From the NCBI GenBank assembly GCA_015680685.1, contig MNCI01038361.1, positions 90,346 to 154,345 on the forward strand: a DNA stretch of 64,000 nucleotides. The letters run 5' to 3'. Origin of the DNA: Gnetum montanum (taxonomy: Eukaryota; Streptophyta; Gnetopsida; Gnetales; Gnetaceae). Under the pieces are notes generated by a model. The model was not told the origin of the DNA, ran no database searches, and was given only the letters and a program-made list of their open reading frames with translations. Positions 33,330-44,720 of the stretch are shown here, in pieces; the first letter of the stretch is position 1; each line of letters begins with the position of its first letter. The translations under genes were made by a program, and so were the position numbers.

Positions 33330-35801
33330 CTTTCAAGTGTAAAGACCATACGTCACTTTTTTGATTTAATAAATTTTGGTGGATGATGTTCATGCATATT
33401 TTGTGGCTAATAATTCGTCTATGTAAGCTCTCATAGCTCTCATATGTGAACAACTGGCCTAGGATATCATTGAGACAACATTGCCTGGGTCCACAAAAGG
33501 CATGCTTGCCTTCATTACTGACATTGATGAGGGGCTTTTCAGAGATGAGGGAGGCCCTCTTGAAGGTCCTAGATCTACACGTCCCTTAACTCATGTGTGG
33601 GAGTTGCCTACATGTGATGGTATATAGAGTTGATAGGTATGGTCCTTTGTGTCTTGTTTTAATTTTGATCCCTTTTTAAATTTCATGTCATCATCTAAAT
33701 GCCATTTTTTTTCCTATGTAGGCCCTGCCTGGATGAACATGGGATGTGTGCTGATGATGGTGGGCTTGCCTTAGCATGAACGGTGCTAGAGACTTTCATG
33801 GCAGGCCGCATTCTTTGTGTTGTGATGTTGGACAAGATCAAGGTGGCTCTTGTTGACTACCATAGGAAATTTTTGAGAGCCTTTGGGTTGCCAAGCTCGC
33901 GGTTGGTTGCATGGGGAATGTTCTTCTAATGGGCCAACCTTCTCCCAGAGAATTGATCCTACGCCTATTCCACCTACATCATTTTCCAATGGTAAATGAC
34001 CATACTCTAGTCTCCATTTTCTTTTTTTTTCTTGCCTTATCCTGTACCATGTTTTTAACTTTTTGCTCTATGTTTTCTTTTTGTAGCAGCCATCCCTCCT
34101 AAAGAAGTCACTATTATAACGGAGCACACTGAGACCACCATTTTCATGAAGTTTGGGGAGGTGGAGCATTCACAAAAGTGGTTGTAGAGAGGAGCCCTTG
34201 AGCTAACCATCAGTCGCCTTACCCTGGTGAGTCTAATGGAATTGTTTCCAGCTTTAACTCCTAGCATTTTAGCCACTGAGATAGTCACTATTGTAGATTC
34301 TTTCAATGGTGATGCTTCCCACTTTAACATGCAGGTCTGAGGGGTTAGGGTATCTTTTCACTTGTCCACTGAATTTCTCTCTGATCTTTTTGGCATGCCC
34401 ATGGATGGTGCCATGGTGTCTATAGACAAAGCAATACAGGATGACCAGGTTATAAAAGAGTTGGAGGAGTGGTTAGGTGTGCCTAGGGGTTGCAAGGGTT
34501 TTTCTATACGAGACGACACCCAGTCAATGGAAATGAACTTTCTATATCCTCTTTTCTAGGCACGGGCATTCCTCAAATCTCTCTCTCAAGGGAGAAACCT
34601 TGGGATCAAGACCACCTGTGTATTATGTGCCATTTTAGAGACAAGAAGGCATTACAATTGGGTGCAGTTTCTTGTATCTGGTCTTCGTGGGGAGGTCATC
34701 AGGTTACGCTCCAATGTCCACGCTAAATCTCATTTTACCTTTGCTTTCTTTGTGGGATATTTACGTAGGTTCACTGAGTTCCTAGTGGTTCATGATGATA
34801 ATTGCTATGTTTTGAGGGACCGTTCACAATTATCTCATCCTTGGATCTGCCACCTATTTAGCACCACTAGATCCCAGGATCCACCGAAAGGCATTGAGGA
34901 ATTGATATCAGTCACTAGTGGAGGTGCAGCCAGCCGTTTCCATCATTCCCATGATAGTTTGGGATTGGAACCACCTGGGCTATGCACGTCTGTGAAAAGG
35001 GCCAAATGTTTGATTGGCAAGACCATTGGGAAGTCTAAGATGAAGGTGAAGAGGAAGGAACGCCCAAGGGAGCCTGCACTGGATGCGATACTACCAAGGG
35101 CCAAGAATATTCGGTTTGTACTGCCAGTGGAAGGTAAGTATTTCATTTTGTTGTTATAAATTATTTGCTATTTGTTGTTTTTTGATCTAAATGTTATATA
35201 TAATATGTTATGCTAACTCTAAGATTTTGGAATCATCAGAGGAAAGTGCTGAGAGAGAGAGAGAGACTTTGGCCCCGATGGCTAATCCTGAAGTGATTGT
35301 CATAGGGCCGGGAGAAGAAGTGAAGGAAAGAGAAGAAACAATTGAAGAAACTCCCACCTCATAAGAGGAGGATGTGATAGATGATGAGGCTTGTAGAGGC
35401 TTTGGATGCACTTAGGAAACCCAGTGATGAAAGGGATGTCCTTGATGGCTTCTTCAATGGATCTTTGTAGCTTGGTGATCCACCGTAGCCAAATGGCAAG
35501 GGGCTTTTCGGTATGTTCCTTTCAACGTAATCTATGTCTTTATACTTTTTAATTTTCATGCGTTGTTCTTAATCATTTTGATTATTTTGGTGCCAGAGGT
35601 AAATGCTGAGACTTCTGAGGCACACACATCTTGGGCAGAGATATTAGAAACACAGGTTCCAATCGACGTGACCTCCTCTACTTGTCCTACATCGATCGAG
35701 TAGCTAAGACCATGGCCTGATATGCCTAGTAAGATAGACTTTGTTAAAGGCATCATTGATGATATTGTTGCTCACCTACAAGAAGTTCATCTAGAACTAG
35801 G
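33330..35801 (+). pseudogene. Decayed multi-exon gene of unknown family
   Basis: Coding-like blocks alternate with segments having proper plant intron ends. Exon blocks: 33370-33637 (TTLPGSTKGMLAFITDIDEG); 33721-33990 (ILCVVMLDKIKVALVDYHRK); 34087-35133, the largest, with about four stops in some 350 codons (FLSDLFGMPMDGAMVSIDKA, then HFTFAFFVGYLRRF and a lysine-arginine tract KSKMKVKRKERPRE near 35030-35070); 35240-35510, acidic; 35598-35801 (KIDFVKGIIDDIVAHLQEVH). Candidate introns: 33638-33720, 33991-34086, 35134-35239, 35511-35597. Each starts GT and ends AG, mostly after a T-rich tract. Stops are few compared with the surrounding elements. The largest block faintly recalls plant-mobile-domain-like proteins, but I cannot assign it. 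It is not Gag, Pol or Helitron. Confidence 0.5.
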
Positions 35802-35964
35802 TATGTGTATATCATGCATTACACTTAGTATCTGGGTTCATTGTTGATTATAGGTGATTTATACGTGTGGTGCTTATACCTATAGGTGCCAAGCTTAATT
35901 TTCCTTTTTTATAAGAAAACTCAAAATGCAAAAAATTACATCAGAGATGAGAAACCAAGTTCAA

Positions 35965-36560
35965 TTCACAACTCTCCCAAGGATCTTAGAGGCCACACAT
36001 GTCCTTTCTCAATCCTCAATTGCTCACAATGGAGCCAAAGCTCAAGATAAGACACTAATAATAGATTCTCTCAACCTCTCTTAAGTGCTCTCCCTTGCCT
36101 CTCACTCAATTCTTCTTACAAAAACTTTGAAATTTCTCTTGTAAAAGCCCTCTCCTTGCAGAATATCATAAAAGACTAGCCTTCTCTCTTGAACTAACAT
36201 TCTTCTTTAGACTAACTTGCTTCCTCTAATTAGCCTCATTAGCCTTAGGCCTTTGATGCCTTTTTATAGCTTCTTGGTGGGACCTTTCATATTCCATCCA
36301 ATTTACCATTTAATTTGATGTCCATTAAAATCTATACAATATGTCTAGGATAAATAGAAGACATCTTTCCTAAGTGAAAAGATGTCAGAGGAGACATCTT
36401 GGAATTGGAGGAGGTGTCTTGGAAGAGACATCTTGACTACTATGGAGACATATTTGCTACTAGGGAGACATCTTATTTGCTAGGACCAAAAATAAAGATG
36501 CTTATTTTGAGGATTGGAACCTTTGGGTGCTTGCAAAAAAGTCCCTGTAGATCCGTGAAC
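35965..36560 (-). repeat. LTR-like repeat, left end of repeat A
   Basis: 35968-36250 aligns with 51112-51380 and 61505-61790 (CCCAAGGATCTTAGAG, CTCTCTCAA, CCCTTGCCTC, GCCTTCTCTCTT). The remainder to 36560 has AGACATCTT-type repeats and is not seen in the right-hand copies. On the minus strand a TATAAAAA box sits at 36261-36268, which suggests a minus-oriented LTR. Confidence 0.5.
36261..36268 (-). promoter_or_regulatory. TATA box in LTR-like repeat
   Basis: Minus-strand TATAAAAA within GCTATAAAAAGGCATC. The repeated part of the LTR lies downstream on the minus strand, as expected for R-U5. Confidence 0.4.
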
Positions 36561-37664
36561 CTCATAAACTCATCAAAATTAGCCCAAAACACCTCCAAAC
36601 ATGCCAAAGGTCAACATAAGAAGACACATACACATCCAAGGTACATTGAGAATTACACAAGCACTCGGTGATGTTCTTATCAAATTGCGCTTTGAATTTT
36701 TTCTTTCTATCAATTATCATGTCCTTACAAGTCTTTTTTACTATGCATATTTTGTTCCTTATGCACATTTATTTATTTTAAGCACATTTGGTTATGTATA
36801 TTTTATTTTTTATTATGCACATGTAATTATATCATACTTTGTTCATAGATCATTTTAGACCCTAACACTACCTAGGCCATACCATCTATCACTTTTCATC
36901 ATTAAATTAAATTATGAGTTCATTTTTAATTATAATTAGATATCACATAAATAATTTTTTTTAATGAAGTACCTTAGGATGGTGTTCTACCTATAAGTTA
37001 ACCTTACCTATGTTTTTGAAACATTCAAAAACATTGGTTTTGATTCTTGGTTCAGTAAAATTGGAATTACTGTTCTTGTCATATCACAATTTTAGTTTGT
37101 TAGAAATTTTATAAAAGTTTCAACTTTTGAACTAAGCAACTATGATGAATGATGCTTAGATATGATTTCAATATGTGGATGAGTTGTACACTTGATAAGG
37201 ATTACATAGGTTCAAATGGAATTTGATTTCGAGTTTGTATTCACCTATTGTAAGTGTTTGAACACTAAGGATATTAGTTGGAAGGGAAAATTAGGAATGA
37301 ACTTATAAAAATAATTATGGAACAAATATGATTAAAAATCAAGTTTAAAAGTCAAAGGTAGTTAAAAAGTAAGTTGGTTTCAAAAAGGAAACACGTGAAC
37401 ATGAGGCAAAAAGTAGTTTATGTAAAAGTTATATAAACATAAAAATTACATTAGCATAAAACATATAGAGCATATGAATCATATTTATTTCATTGCCCTT
37501 CTCTTTTTCCAATACCTCACTTATATGATTAGGATTTTCTCTATTCTTAGGAATAGAAACTAATTTTCATTGTGTTTCTTCAAATGGAAATAATTTTTTA
37601 TTCTATTTTCTTCAAACAGAAGCCATTTTTAGCCCTAGTTCTTTCATTCTAAGCTAACTTCTTC

Positions 37665-37669
37665 CATTA
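37665..37669. other. Target site duplication, left (CATTA)
   Basis: CATTA immediately before the 5' LTR, repeated exactly at 47588-47592 after the 3' LTR. Five bases is the normal gypsy duplication length. Confidence 0.9.
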
Positions 37670-38502
37670 TGATGAGTTGCGATATCGAACCTGTGATATT
37701 GGACCCTCGATATTGGGTATGCAATATTGGAGGTGCCAAAGTGATATCGAAACTTTTCTCATTGCCTATAAATAAGAGACAAGGGAACTTGATTTCACAG
37801 TTAGTTTCTTAGTCCCTTAGCCAAATTCTTACAGTTTGCCCTTTCTAGAGTTAGAATTATTTCTCAGTATCCATAGTAGGAGTCATAAAGTGAATGGATC
37901 TTTATTCAAGCATTGTGTACCTGAGCACACCTTATGTTCAAAAATAAAGACAAACTTTGTGATAAACCTTGCAACATTTAGAATAGCTTAATTATTTCAT
38001 TAAATGTTATTTACTATTATTTGCTACTCTCATTAGTTATTTAATGTTATTCTATTGAATTGTTAATTATCAATGAATTAGCACATTCAGTACAACCACT
38101 TCCAGCATATGTAGAACACTTGGTAATCCAGTAATGACTAGTGTTTGGTAATCCCAATAGTGTTACACTGGTTCAGGATGTGTTTGAAAAGTGGGAATGG
38201 ATGCTAGTGTTAGGACTAATTAGAGCATAGTTGATTAGTGAAATTAAATTAGTTGACTCAATTATTTTATTTATCCATTTCAAGAACCAAGAACATAAAA
38301 CATAAAAAGCATAAAAATCATCTACCTCAAGTTTACTTAACCATACAGTCGTGCCTTACAAATCAGCTTGGGAAAACAACGATCGCATAACCCATCCTTG
38401 TTCTGTGTAAGAACATAAGCACTTAATCCTTAGAGTTGAACTGGATCACATGTAATGCTCATATTCCTATGGTTGGGTGCAGGGGTACCTCGTCACTCAT
38501 CA
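37670..38502 (+). repeat. 5' LTR of the nested gypsy element
   Basis: 833 bp. U3 starts with several GATATC/GATATTG units (37680-37755). A TATA box lies at 37767-37774 (TATAAATA). AATAAAGA at 37945-37951 is a possible polyadenylation signal. It ends GTCACTCATCA. Confidence 0.92.
37767..37774 (+). promoter_or_regulatory. TATA box of the 5' LTR
   Basis: TATAAATA in the context GCCTATAAATAAGAGACAAGG. The same box is at 46851-46858 in the 3' LTR and, diverged, in the LTRs at 57238 and 59663. Confidence 0.75.
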
Positions 38503-38504
38503 TT

Positions 38505-38523
38505 GGCACCGTTGTTGGGGATT
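38505..38523 (+). other. Primer-binding site of the nested gypsy element
   Basis: TGGCACCGTTGTTGGGGAT begins two bases past the LTR end and closely matches TGGCGCCGTTGCCGGGGA, the site common in Athila-like elements. Confidence 0.85.
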
Positions 38524-38659
38524 TGGTTGTTTGTGCACTGATTAGAACTTAGGAAATCTTTCCATTGTTGGAATGAACCCTTAGGGTTAGTTATCCTACA
38601 ATCATTGAAAATGAGTATTGCACACTGAATAATTAGTGATATCTTCTTCTTCTTCTTAT

Positions 38660-40580
38660 GAGAGTGCTTCACTAACTAGGTCATACACAATGAACAATCA
38701 GAGGTGTAGTACACATGATGACCTGCCAGTGCCCCAATAGTTTCACATGGTATATGCTCATCTTGATGAGTATATACCAAACTTTACCTTTATCCTCCAC
38801 TAGGATGAACAAATACATTAGCGTGATTTAGAAGGTAACATAGTATTACCTCCCAATCACTCAATCCCAAGCATGCTTCTTTGTGCTCTCACACAAATTG
38901 GTATGCAACACTTCCAGGTAGAGTACGTTGTGCCTGAACAAGACTCAAGAAAGTATCGACCCATGGAGGCACAATACCAAAGGAACCTACAATAGGAGAA
39001 ACATTACAAATCTATGAAGGGAAAGTGGTCTTAGGATGTTCCGTTTGTCCTAAGTGAATATGAGGGTGGTGAACCTACCTTGGGAGGTTTTTCACAAAAC
39101 AATGTAACCTCATTGACTTCGATCAAGGAGTTGTCTATTAGAATCTTCACTCAACTATTCATAACCCAGGTTTTAATACCAACGAACACAAAGAGTCCAA
39201 AAAAGAAACAAGAACACATGACATTGATGGACATTCTAATTATAACCGTGACTAAGGCTAAGACCACCAAAGAGAAAGTGATAGATGCCATCATGGTGCT
39301 AGTCCTCCTGCCTCTTCACATTCATCATCTCATTCCCCTTCTCCTTTGGGATCTGAACACAATTGCAAAGGGAAAGACCATGAGAACAATGGTAAGCAAA
39401 ATAGATATCATAAACAAAACAATCGAGAAAGGGGACGAGGGTCTTCTAGAGAAACACATCACAAAAGAAGGGAGAGTAGGGAACAACATAGGCATCATAG
39501 CCACCATAGACAATATGATCATGACGAACCCTTACTCGCCACCTGAAGTATATTAGACATAATAGAGGTCATTAGGATTCCAACAAGGCACCATAAGGAC
39601 AGTAGGATCAAAAGACTAGACATGAACAACATCCGACGATTTGAAGGAGGATACAATACTGATCCTAAAAACCATCTACAAGCATTTCACGATGCATTTG
39701 CCTTGAAAAATATAGAAAACGAGTGCAAAAAACTAAAGTTGTTTCCATAGACACTAATCAAGGAAGAAAAAAGCTAGTATTGGTCCTTAAAACTGAAATC
39801 CATTCATTGATGGAGTACCATGTTAGAGTTATTCAATGATAACTATTAAATGTACTCCTGAGTGTCCAACCTGCATAGCCAGATCCAAGGATGGAAACTA
39901 GGAGGACACGAACCCTTGGATGCTACCATGGGTCAATATTATGCATTATTACATTGTTGCCCTAGCCATGGTTACTTGCAAAGGGAACAACTATGCCATC
40001 TCGTGGATGGGCTTATGTACAAAATGTGAAGAACCCTTGGGACTTATGCCCAAGGAAGGCTATTTGAGCTTAGAGCCCATCAAATAAAAAGATTGTTGGA
40101 GCAAGTTGCCAAGGAGGAAGTTGAGTTAAGGAAAAGAGAAAGTGTAGAGGAATACAATAGAGATCCTTCCCTCTAAAAGAAGGAATTTAGATTTTGTGAA
40201 GATTAAGAAGAGTCACCACTCGAAGAGATGATGAATAGGAAGACTTTGCCCATTCAAAAATTTGCATCAGATGTATCAACAAAAGTAGATCAAATGTGGA
40301 ACTCCCTAGATAATAAATTTCAAACTATTCTAAAAATAGTTGAGGTGTCTAGAGAGCAAAGTAGTGACTAAAAGAGAAGGAAAAGGAAAGAAGCTATGTC
40401 TACATGTAACAAAGGTAAGGGAAAAGTTGTCATCATTGAAGAGGTTGTGGATTCAGACATAGACAATGATGGTGGATGTGAGATATGCCAATATGAGCAT
40501 CCTAAAAGATGTTGCCTAGTAGTCTCACACTTGGAAGAGTCTAGGATATATGCACTAAACCAACGATTAAATAGAATGTA
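38660..40580 (+). pseudogene. Nested gypsy Gag (decayed)
   Basis: The N-terminal part is badly shifted. A charged Arg/His/Ser linker is readable at 39346-39546 (RGRGSSRETHHKRRESREQH). The Gag core follows at 39620-39740 (MNNIRRFEGGYNTDPKNHLQ, then AFALKNIENECKKLKLFP), continuing after stops with LELFNDNY. A later frame (about 40396-40580) gives GKGKVVIIEEVVDSDIDNDG and CEICQYEHPKRCC, the latter perhaps a damaged zinc knuckle. The capsid function is inferred from position and the core block. Overlapping open frames at 39080-39556 and 39325-39522 are shadows. Confidence 0.65.
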
Positions 40581-41204
40581 AGCACCCAGAAGGTTACCTT
40601 ATCCTCAAGGTAACCCAAGGCAATTCCACCAACCCTTGACGTATTATCCAAGTGGAGCTCCATCAAAATCGAATGAACAGTATTAACAATGGAAACATCC
40701 ACAATCATGGGAAATGCCATTACCACATCAAAAATACCCTTATCGTCAACCTGACCCATATAGATACTATGTGCAGAAATCGATCTCTCCATGTGACTCC
40801 ATTAGTTACATTGCTCCTCAGCCTCACTACCAAACCCACGAGTACTATTGAACTCCTCCTAGGAGTGATATTTCACAAACGTACTATCCTTTTCATTCAA
40901 CTGCACCTCTTCCACCATTAGCTCTATTACCACCTGCTCCAACTATGTAGGGTGAGCTTCCTACCCAGCCATAGTAATGTAACGCTACAAGGGTTGTCAA
41001 TCCTCAACCTACTGTTAGTTCAGACAACCTCACAAAGAAGAGACCATTCTTTAGAACCAATAGTCCAACTAAGTCCTTAAAGCCACAAGCAAATAATTGT
41101 CTAATTGCCTTACCATTGTTTGAATCTTTGGAGCTTCCTTTAAATCAAAAATCGTACCCAACGCACATGGTCATGTTGACTCATGCCATTACTGATTAGA
41201 TTAA

Positions 41205-41790
41205 AGCTGGCCATCTTCCTAGGAAATTCTCTGATCCTGGAAGTCCTCTTATATATTTGCAAATCATTGGGAATGAGCCTTGTAAAGCTCTTCTGGAAAT
41301 AGGTTCTGGTGTTAACTTAATCTCTCAAGAAATGTACAAAGCCTAGAACCTACCTCCACTAAAAAAGAGTAACATTCATTTAGAGTTGGCGAACCAATCC
41401 ATCATTTTTCCATTAGGACTAGTGGAGGACATTGTCACCACTATTTGTGGGTGGCCGTATCCAACTGATTTCTTAGTGATTCAAGTTAACAACTGTAAGG
41501 GAGACTTCCCAATCATAATGGGAAGATTATGGTTAAGTACGATTGATGCGTGCCTAGGCATACGTGATCTCTCCCTAGAAATATCAAAGGAAAATACATT
41601 TGTAAAGATCAAGAGGAAGAAAGTTCCATGCATTGCATATAGTGACACAGGTTGCAACTATGTGCAGAAGGCATGGTTTATACAATGCTTAACCTTGCTT
41701 GCATGTAACCAGTGTGCACAAGTAACTAACATACAAAGATTCCTGTATGAAGTAGCCACAAGACAGGAAGGCACCTAGTGGTTGATAGCT
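41205..41790 (+). pseudogene. Nested gypsy aspartic protease (decayed)
   Basis: CKALLEIGSGVNLISQEMYK at about 41281-41342 fits the ALLD-x-GS-x-VNL active site, with Glu in place of the catalytic Asp. After a stop at 41344, the 130-codon frame 41386-41778 gives LANQSIIFPLGLVEDIVTTI and DFLVIQVNNCKGDFPIIMGR, the usual flap and GRPFL-like blocks of Athila-type proteases. Confidence 0.75.
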
Positions 41791-42199
41791 AACCAAGAGA
41801 ATAATTCAACTTTATGCATGGAACCAACTGAGAGCTTGACTTGTACCTATATCGATAGCATGGATACATTAGAGCAAGTCCATTACCAACTCCCAAGTAC
41901 TGATACAGAAAATACCAATTAGGATAAGTTGGAAAACCATGAAGAGTTTAAGTAAGAGCCCCTTGAGTTAAAACCATTGCCCACCAATATAGAGGACACA
42001 TTTCTCAAGAATGGAAAATCGGTAATCATTAATGCTAAGCTTGCTCCTCAACAAAAAGAAAGACTGTTGAAGATGTTAAATAAATGGTCAAAAGCCTTTA
42101 CTTGATCATATCCTAAATTAACTAGAATAGATCCTAGGATATGCCAACATGGAATTTACATTGACCCCTCCATGAAGCTTCAATGAAAATCATAGACAC

Positions 42200-42900
42200 G
42201 ACTAAACCCAAAGCTTAAGTAAGTGGTTAAAGAAGAAATTGAATAACTTCTAAAAGCCAAGTTCATCTACCCCATTGCTGATAGTAAATGGGTTAGTCCA
42301 TTAGTCATTGTGCCTAAAAAGGAAGGCAAATGGAGGGTGTGTATAGACTTTAGGCTATTAAACATGGCAACATTTAAAGATCATTTCCCATTATCATTTG
42401 TTAACCAAGTCCTAGATACCATTGCAGGGCATTGCAACTATAGTTTTCTAGATGGTTATAGTGAATAAAATCAAATTCAAATAGCACCAAAAGACCAAGC
42501 CAAGACTACATTCACAAGTCCTTCGGGGACATTTGCATATAGGCAGATGTCTTTTGGCTTGTGCAATTCCCCAGTAACATTTCAACATTTGGTTCTAAGT
42601 ATATTTCAGCAGTAAATAGGGAATGGTGTGGAGGTCTTTATGAAAAATTTTTCCACCTACGGAGAGGACTTAAAACAAGCATTGGATTGATTAGAGCAAG
42701 TACTAAAATGATGTGTAGAAACCAAATTAAGGATAAATTGGCAAAAAATCCATTTAATGGTCTAAGAAGGTGTTGTGTTAAGGCATAAGATTTCACAAAC
42801 AGAGATAGAGGTAGATCCCAAAAAGATTAAAGTCATCCAATGAATCACTCATCAACTTGAAACTGTAAAAGATATCTGATCATTCCTTGGACATACTAGC
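42200..42900 (+). pseudogene. Nested gypsy reverse transcriptase (catalytic DD lost)
   Basis: Blocks in one main frame: KAKFIYPIADSKWVSPLVIV, PKKEGKWRVCIDFRLLN, SFLDGYSE-x-NQIQIAPKDQ, FAYRQMSFGLCNSPVTFQ. The active site near 42631-42655 reads VEVFMKNFSTYG, where MDDFS is expected, so both catalytic Asp residues are replaced. Stops at 42246, 42466 and 42614 add to the damage. The chain then continues with LEQVLK, an ELEVDPKKIKVI-like block (IEVDPKKIKVIQ) and [20 protein letters not shown]. Confidence 0.85.
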
Positions 42901-42959
42901 TATTATAGATGCTTCATCAAGAACTTTTCAAAGATTGCAAAACCATTGGTAGAATTAAA

Positions 42960-43507
42960 AAAGGACATACCCTTTGAATGAACCAAGGAATGTGAGCTAG
43001 CTTTCCAAACCTTGAAATAAAAGCTCATAGAAACACCCATTCTATAAGCTCCTGACTGGTCCAGACCATTCCACATAATGACTAATGCATTGAACTTTGC
43101 TTTAGGAGTCCTACTTATACAGTTAGATGACCAAAAANGAACTTTGCTTTAGGAGTCCTACTTATACAGTTAGATGACCAAAAAAATCCTATTACATTCA
43201 CTATGCAAGTCAGAGTATTGCTAGTGCATAGCTCAATTAAACTACAATAGAAAAAGAATTAATGGTTGTGGTGTTTGCACTAGAAAATTTTAGGCACTAT
43301 GTATTGGGCGATAAAATATTTGTACACACGGATCATAGTGCAATACGGTTCCTAATGAATAAACCAATGGTGAGTCCTTGCATCATACAATGGCTCATGA
43401 TCTTACAAGAGTTCGATTTTATGATGATGGATCTCGGTTATGATGGGATAACAAAGAGGATGAATATCAAATTTATGACTGCTTCCCTAATGAACTCCTC
43501 TTTGTAG
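42960..43507 (+). pseudogene. Nested gypsy RNase H (decayed, with an assembly artefact)
   Basis: The connection block (FEWTKECELAFQTLK-like with one stop) leads into APDWSRPFHIMTNALNFALG, where the position of the catalytic Asp is Asn. A single N at 43138 sits between two exact 46-bp copies, probably a join artefact. The 81-codon frame 43262-43507 completes the domain with VVFALENFRHYVLGDKIFVH and TDHSAIRFL, then WLMILQEFDF. Confidence 0.8.
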
Positions 43508-43599
43508 GTATAATAAACAATCAATTAACCATAGAGACAAACTAGTATAATAGAATTCTTACCTATCTTCTCACACAAGAAACACCACAAGGGCTAGAT

Positions 43600-44720
43600 G
43601 TTAAAAAGAAATAATAGTTTCTTCACCAAAACAAATATTTCATGGAAATCAACAGACACCTTTATAAGGTATGTTTCGATGTCTTGGTTCAATGGTATGT
43701 TCCTGATGGAGATCAATTGTGAGTTTTCAAAGATGCTCATGAGGGCCCTTGTGGGGTCATTACATTGGGAGATGAACAGTCATTAAAATCTTGCTTGTAG
43801 GATATTATTAGCCTACATTGTTCCAGGACACTCATCATTTTGTCCAATCTTGTAAGCGCTGGGAAATGACTGCTAGAATGGAGGGTCCACAACAATGGAT
43901 TCAACATTTAGAACCCTTCAGCATATGGGGAATTGATTTTATGGGGCCTATCATGCCAATGTCCACTGGAAAAGTCTACATTATTGTTGCTGTTGACTAT
44001 TATACAAAATGGGCAGAAGCAACTATTGTTACTGACTGTACACATCTATTACTACACGATTTGTTCAACAACAAATTGTAAATAGGTTTGGCATGCCTTG
44101 TGCACTTATTTTTGATAATGGTACACATTTTACAGGTGCAACCTTTCAAAAATTAATGCAACACTTAGGAGTTGAGCATAAGCTAACTACAACATATCAT
44201 CCTCAAGAAAATGGTCAAGCTGAAGTCACCAATAGGGAGATCACAAAAATATTGACATAAACCATTAGCAAATATAAGCAAGACTGGAGCACCAAATTGA
44301 ATGATGATCTTTGGGCATACCACTCCACATGGAAACTCCCTATAGGCTATTCTCCCTATGAGTTAGTGTACGGTAAACTTCCAATGCTCCCTATCCAAGC
44401 TGAGCTCCATACACTATCTACAGCATGTGACCTCAACCTTGACCTTAGTCTAGCATAGAAAGAATGGTTAATGAATCTTAACCTACTAAATGAAGATTGA
44501 TTAGTTGTCCTATCATCCAAAAAATTGCACAAGGCCTTCAACAAGCAATGTCATGACCTAAGAATTAGGAAAGTTAGATTCCAACCAAGAGATAAGGTTC
44601 TTTATTGGAATCCTACACATGTGTCACAATGAACTAAATTTCAAAAGCTATGGAAAGGACCTTATATCATTCATAAACGTTTTTCTGTAGGGGCCATTAT
44701 TATCTATAAACCTAAAAGCC
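43600..44720 (+). pseudogene. Nested gypsy integrase (decayed)
   Basis: The zinc-finger part has HEGPCGVI near 43735 and frame 43818-44081 with FQDTHHFVQSCKRWEM; the second Cys of CxxC is Trp-Glu here. The core follows with WGIDFMGPIMPMSTGKVYII (first Asp at about 43935) and VAVDYYTKWAEATI. In the next frame come IFDNGTHFTGATFQKL (second Asp near 44117), YHPQENGQAEVTNREI (Glu near 44223), SPYELVYGKLPMLPIQAEL and the C-domain block VRFQPRDKVLYWNP-like. The active-site acids are readable, but frame changes and stops separate them. Confidence 0.85.

Noticed and set aside
36601-36858. Hydrophobic frame shared with 53327-53545
   Set aside because: The shared translation reflects DNA identity between repeats A and B and TATGCACAT-type repetition; it is aromatic-rich low complexity with no start in common.
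39080-39556. 158-codon frame in the nested gypsy element
   Set aside because: The Gag linker is better read in the overlapping charged frame at 39346-39546; this frame is Ile/Thr-rich and without motifs.
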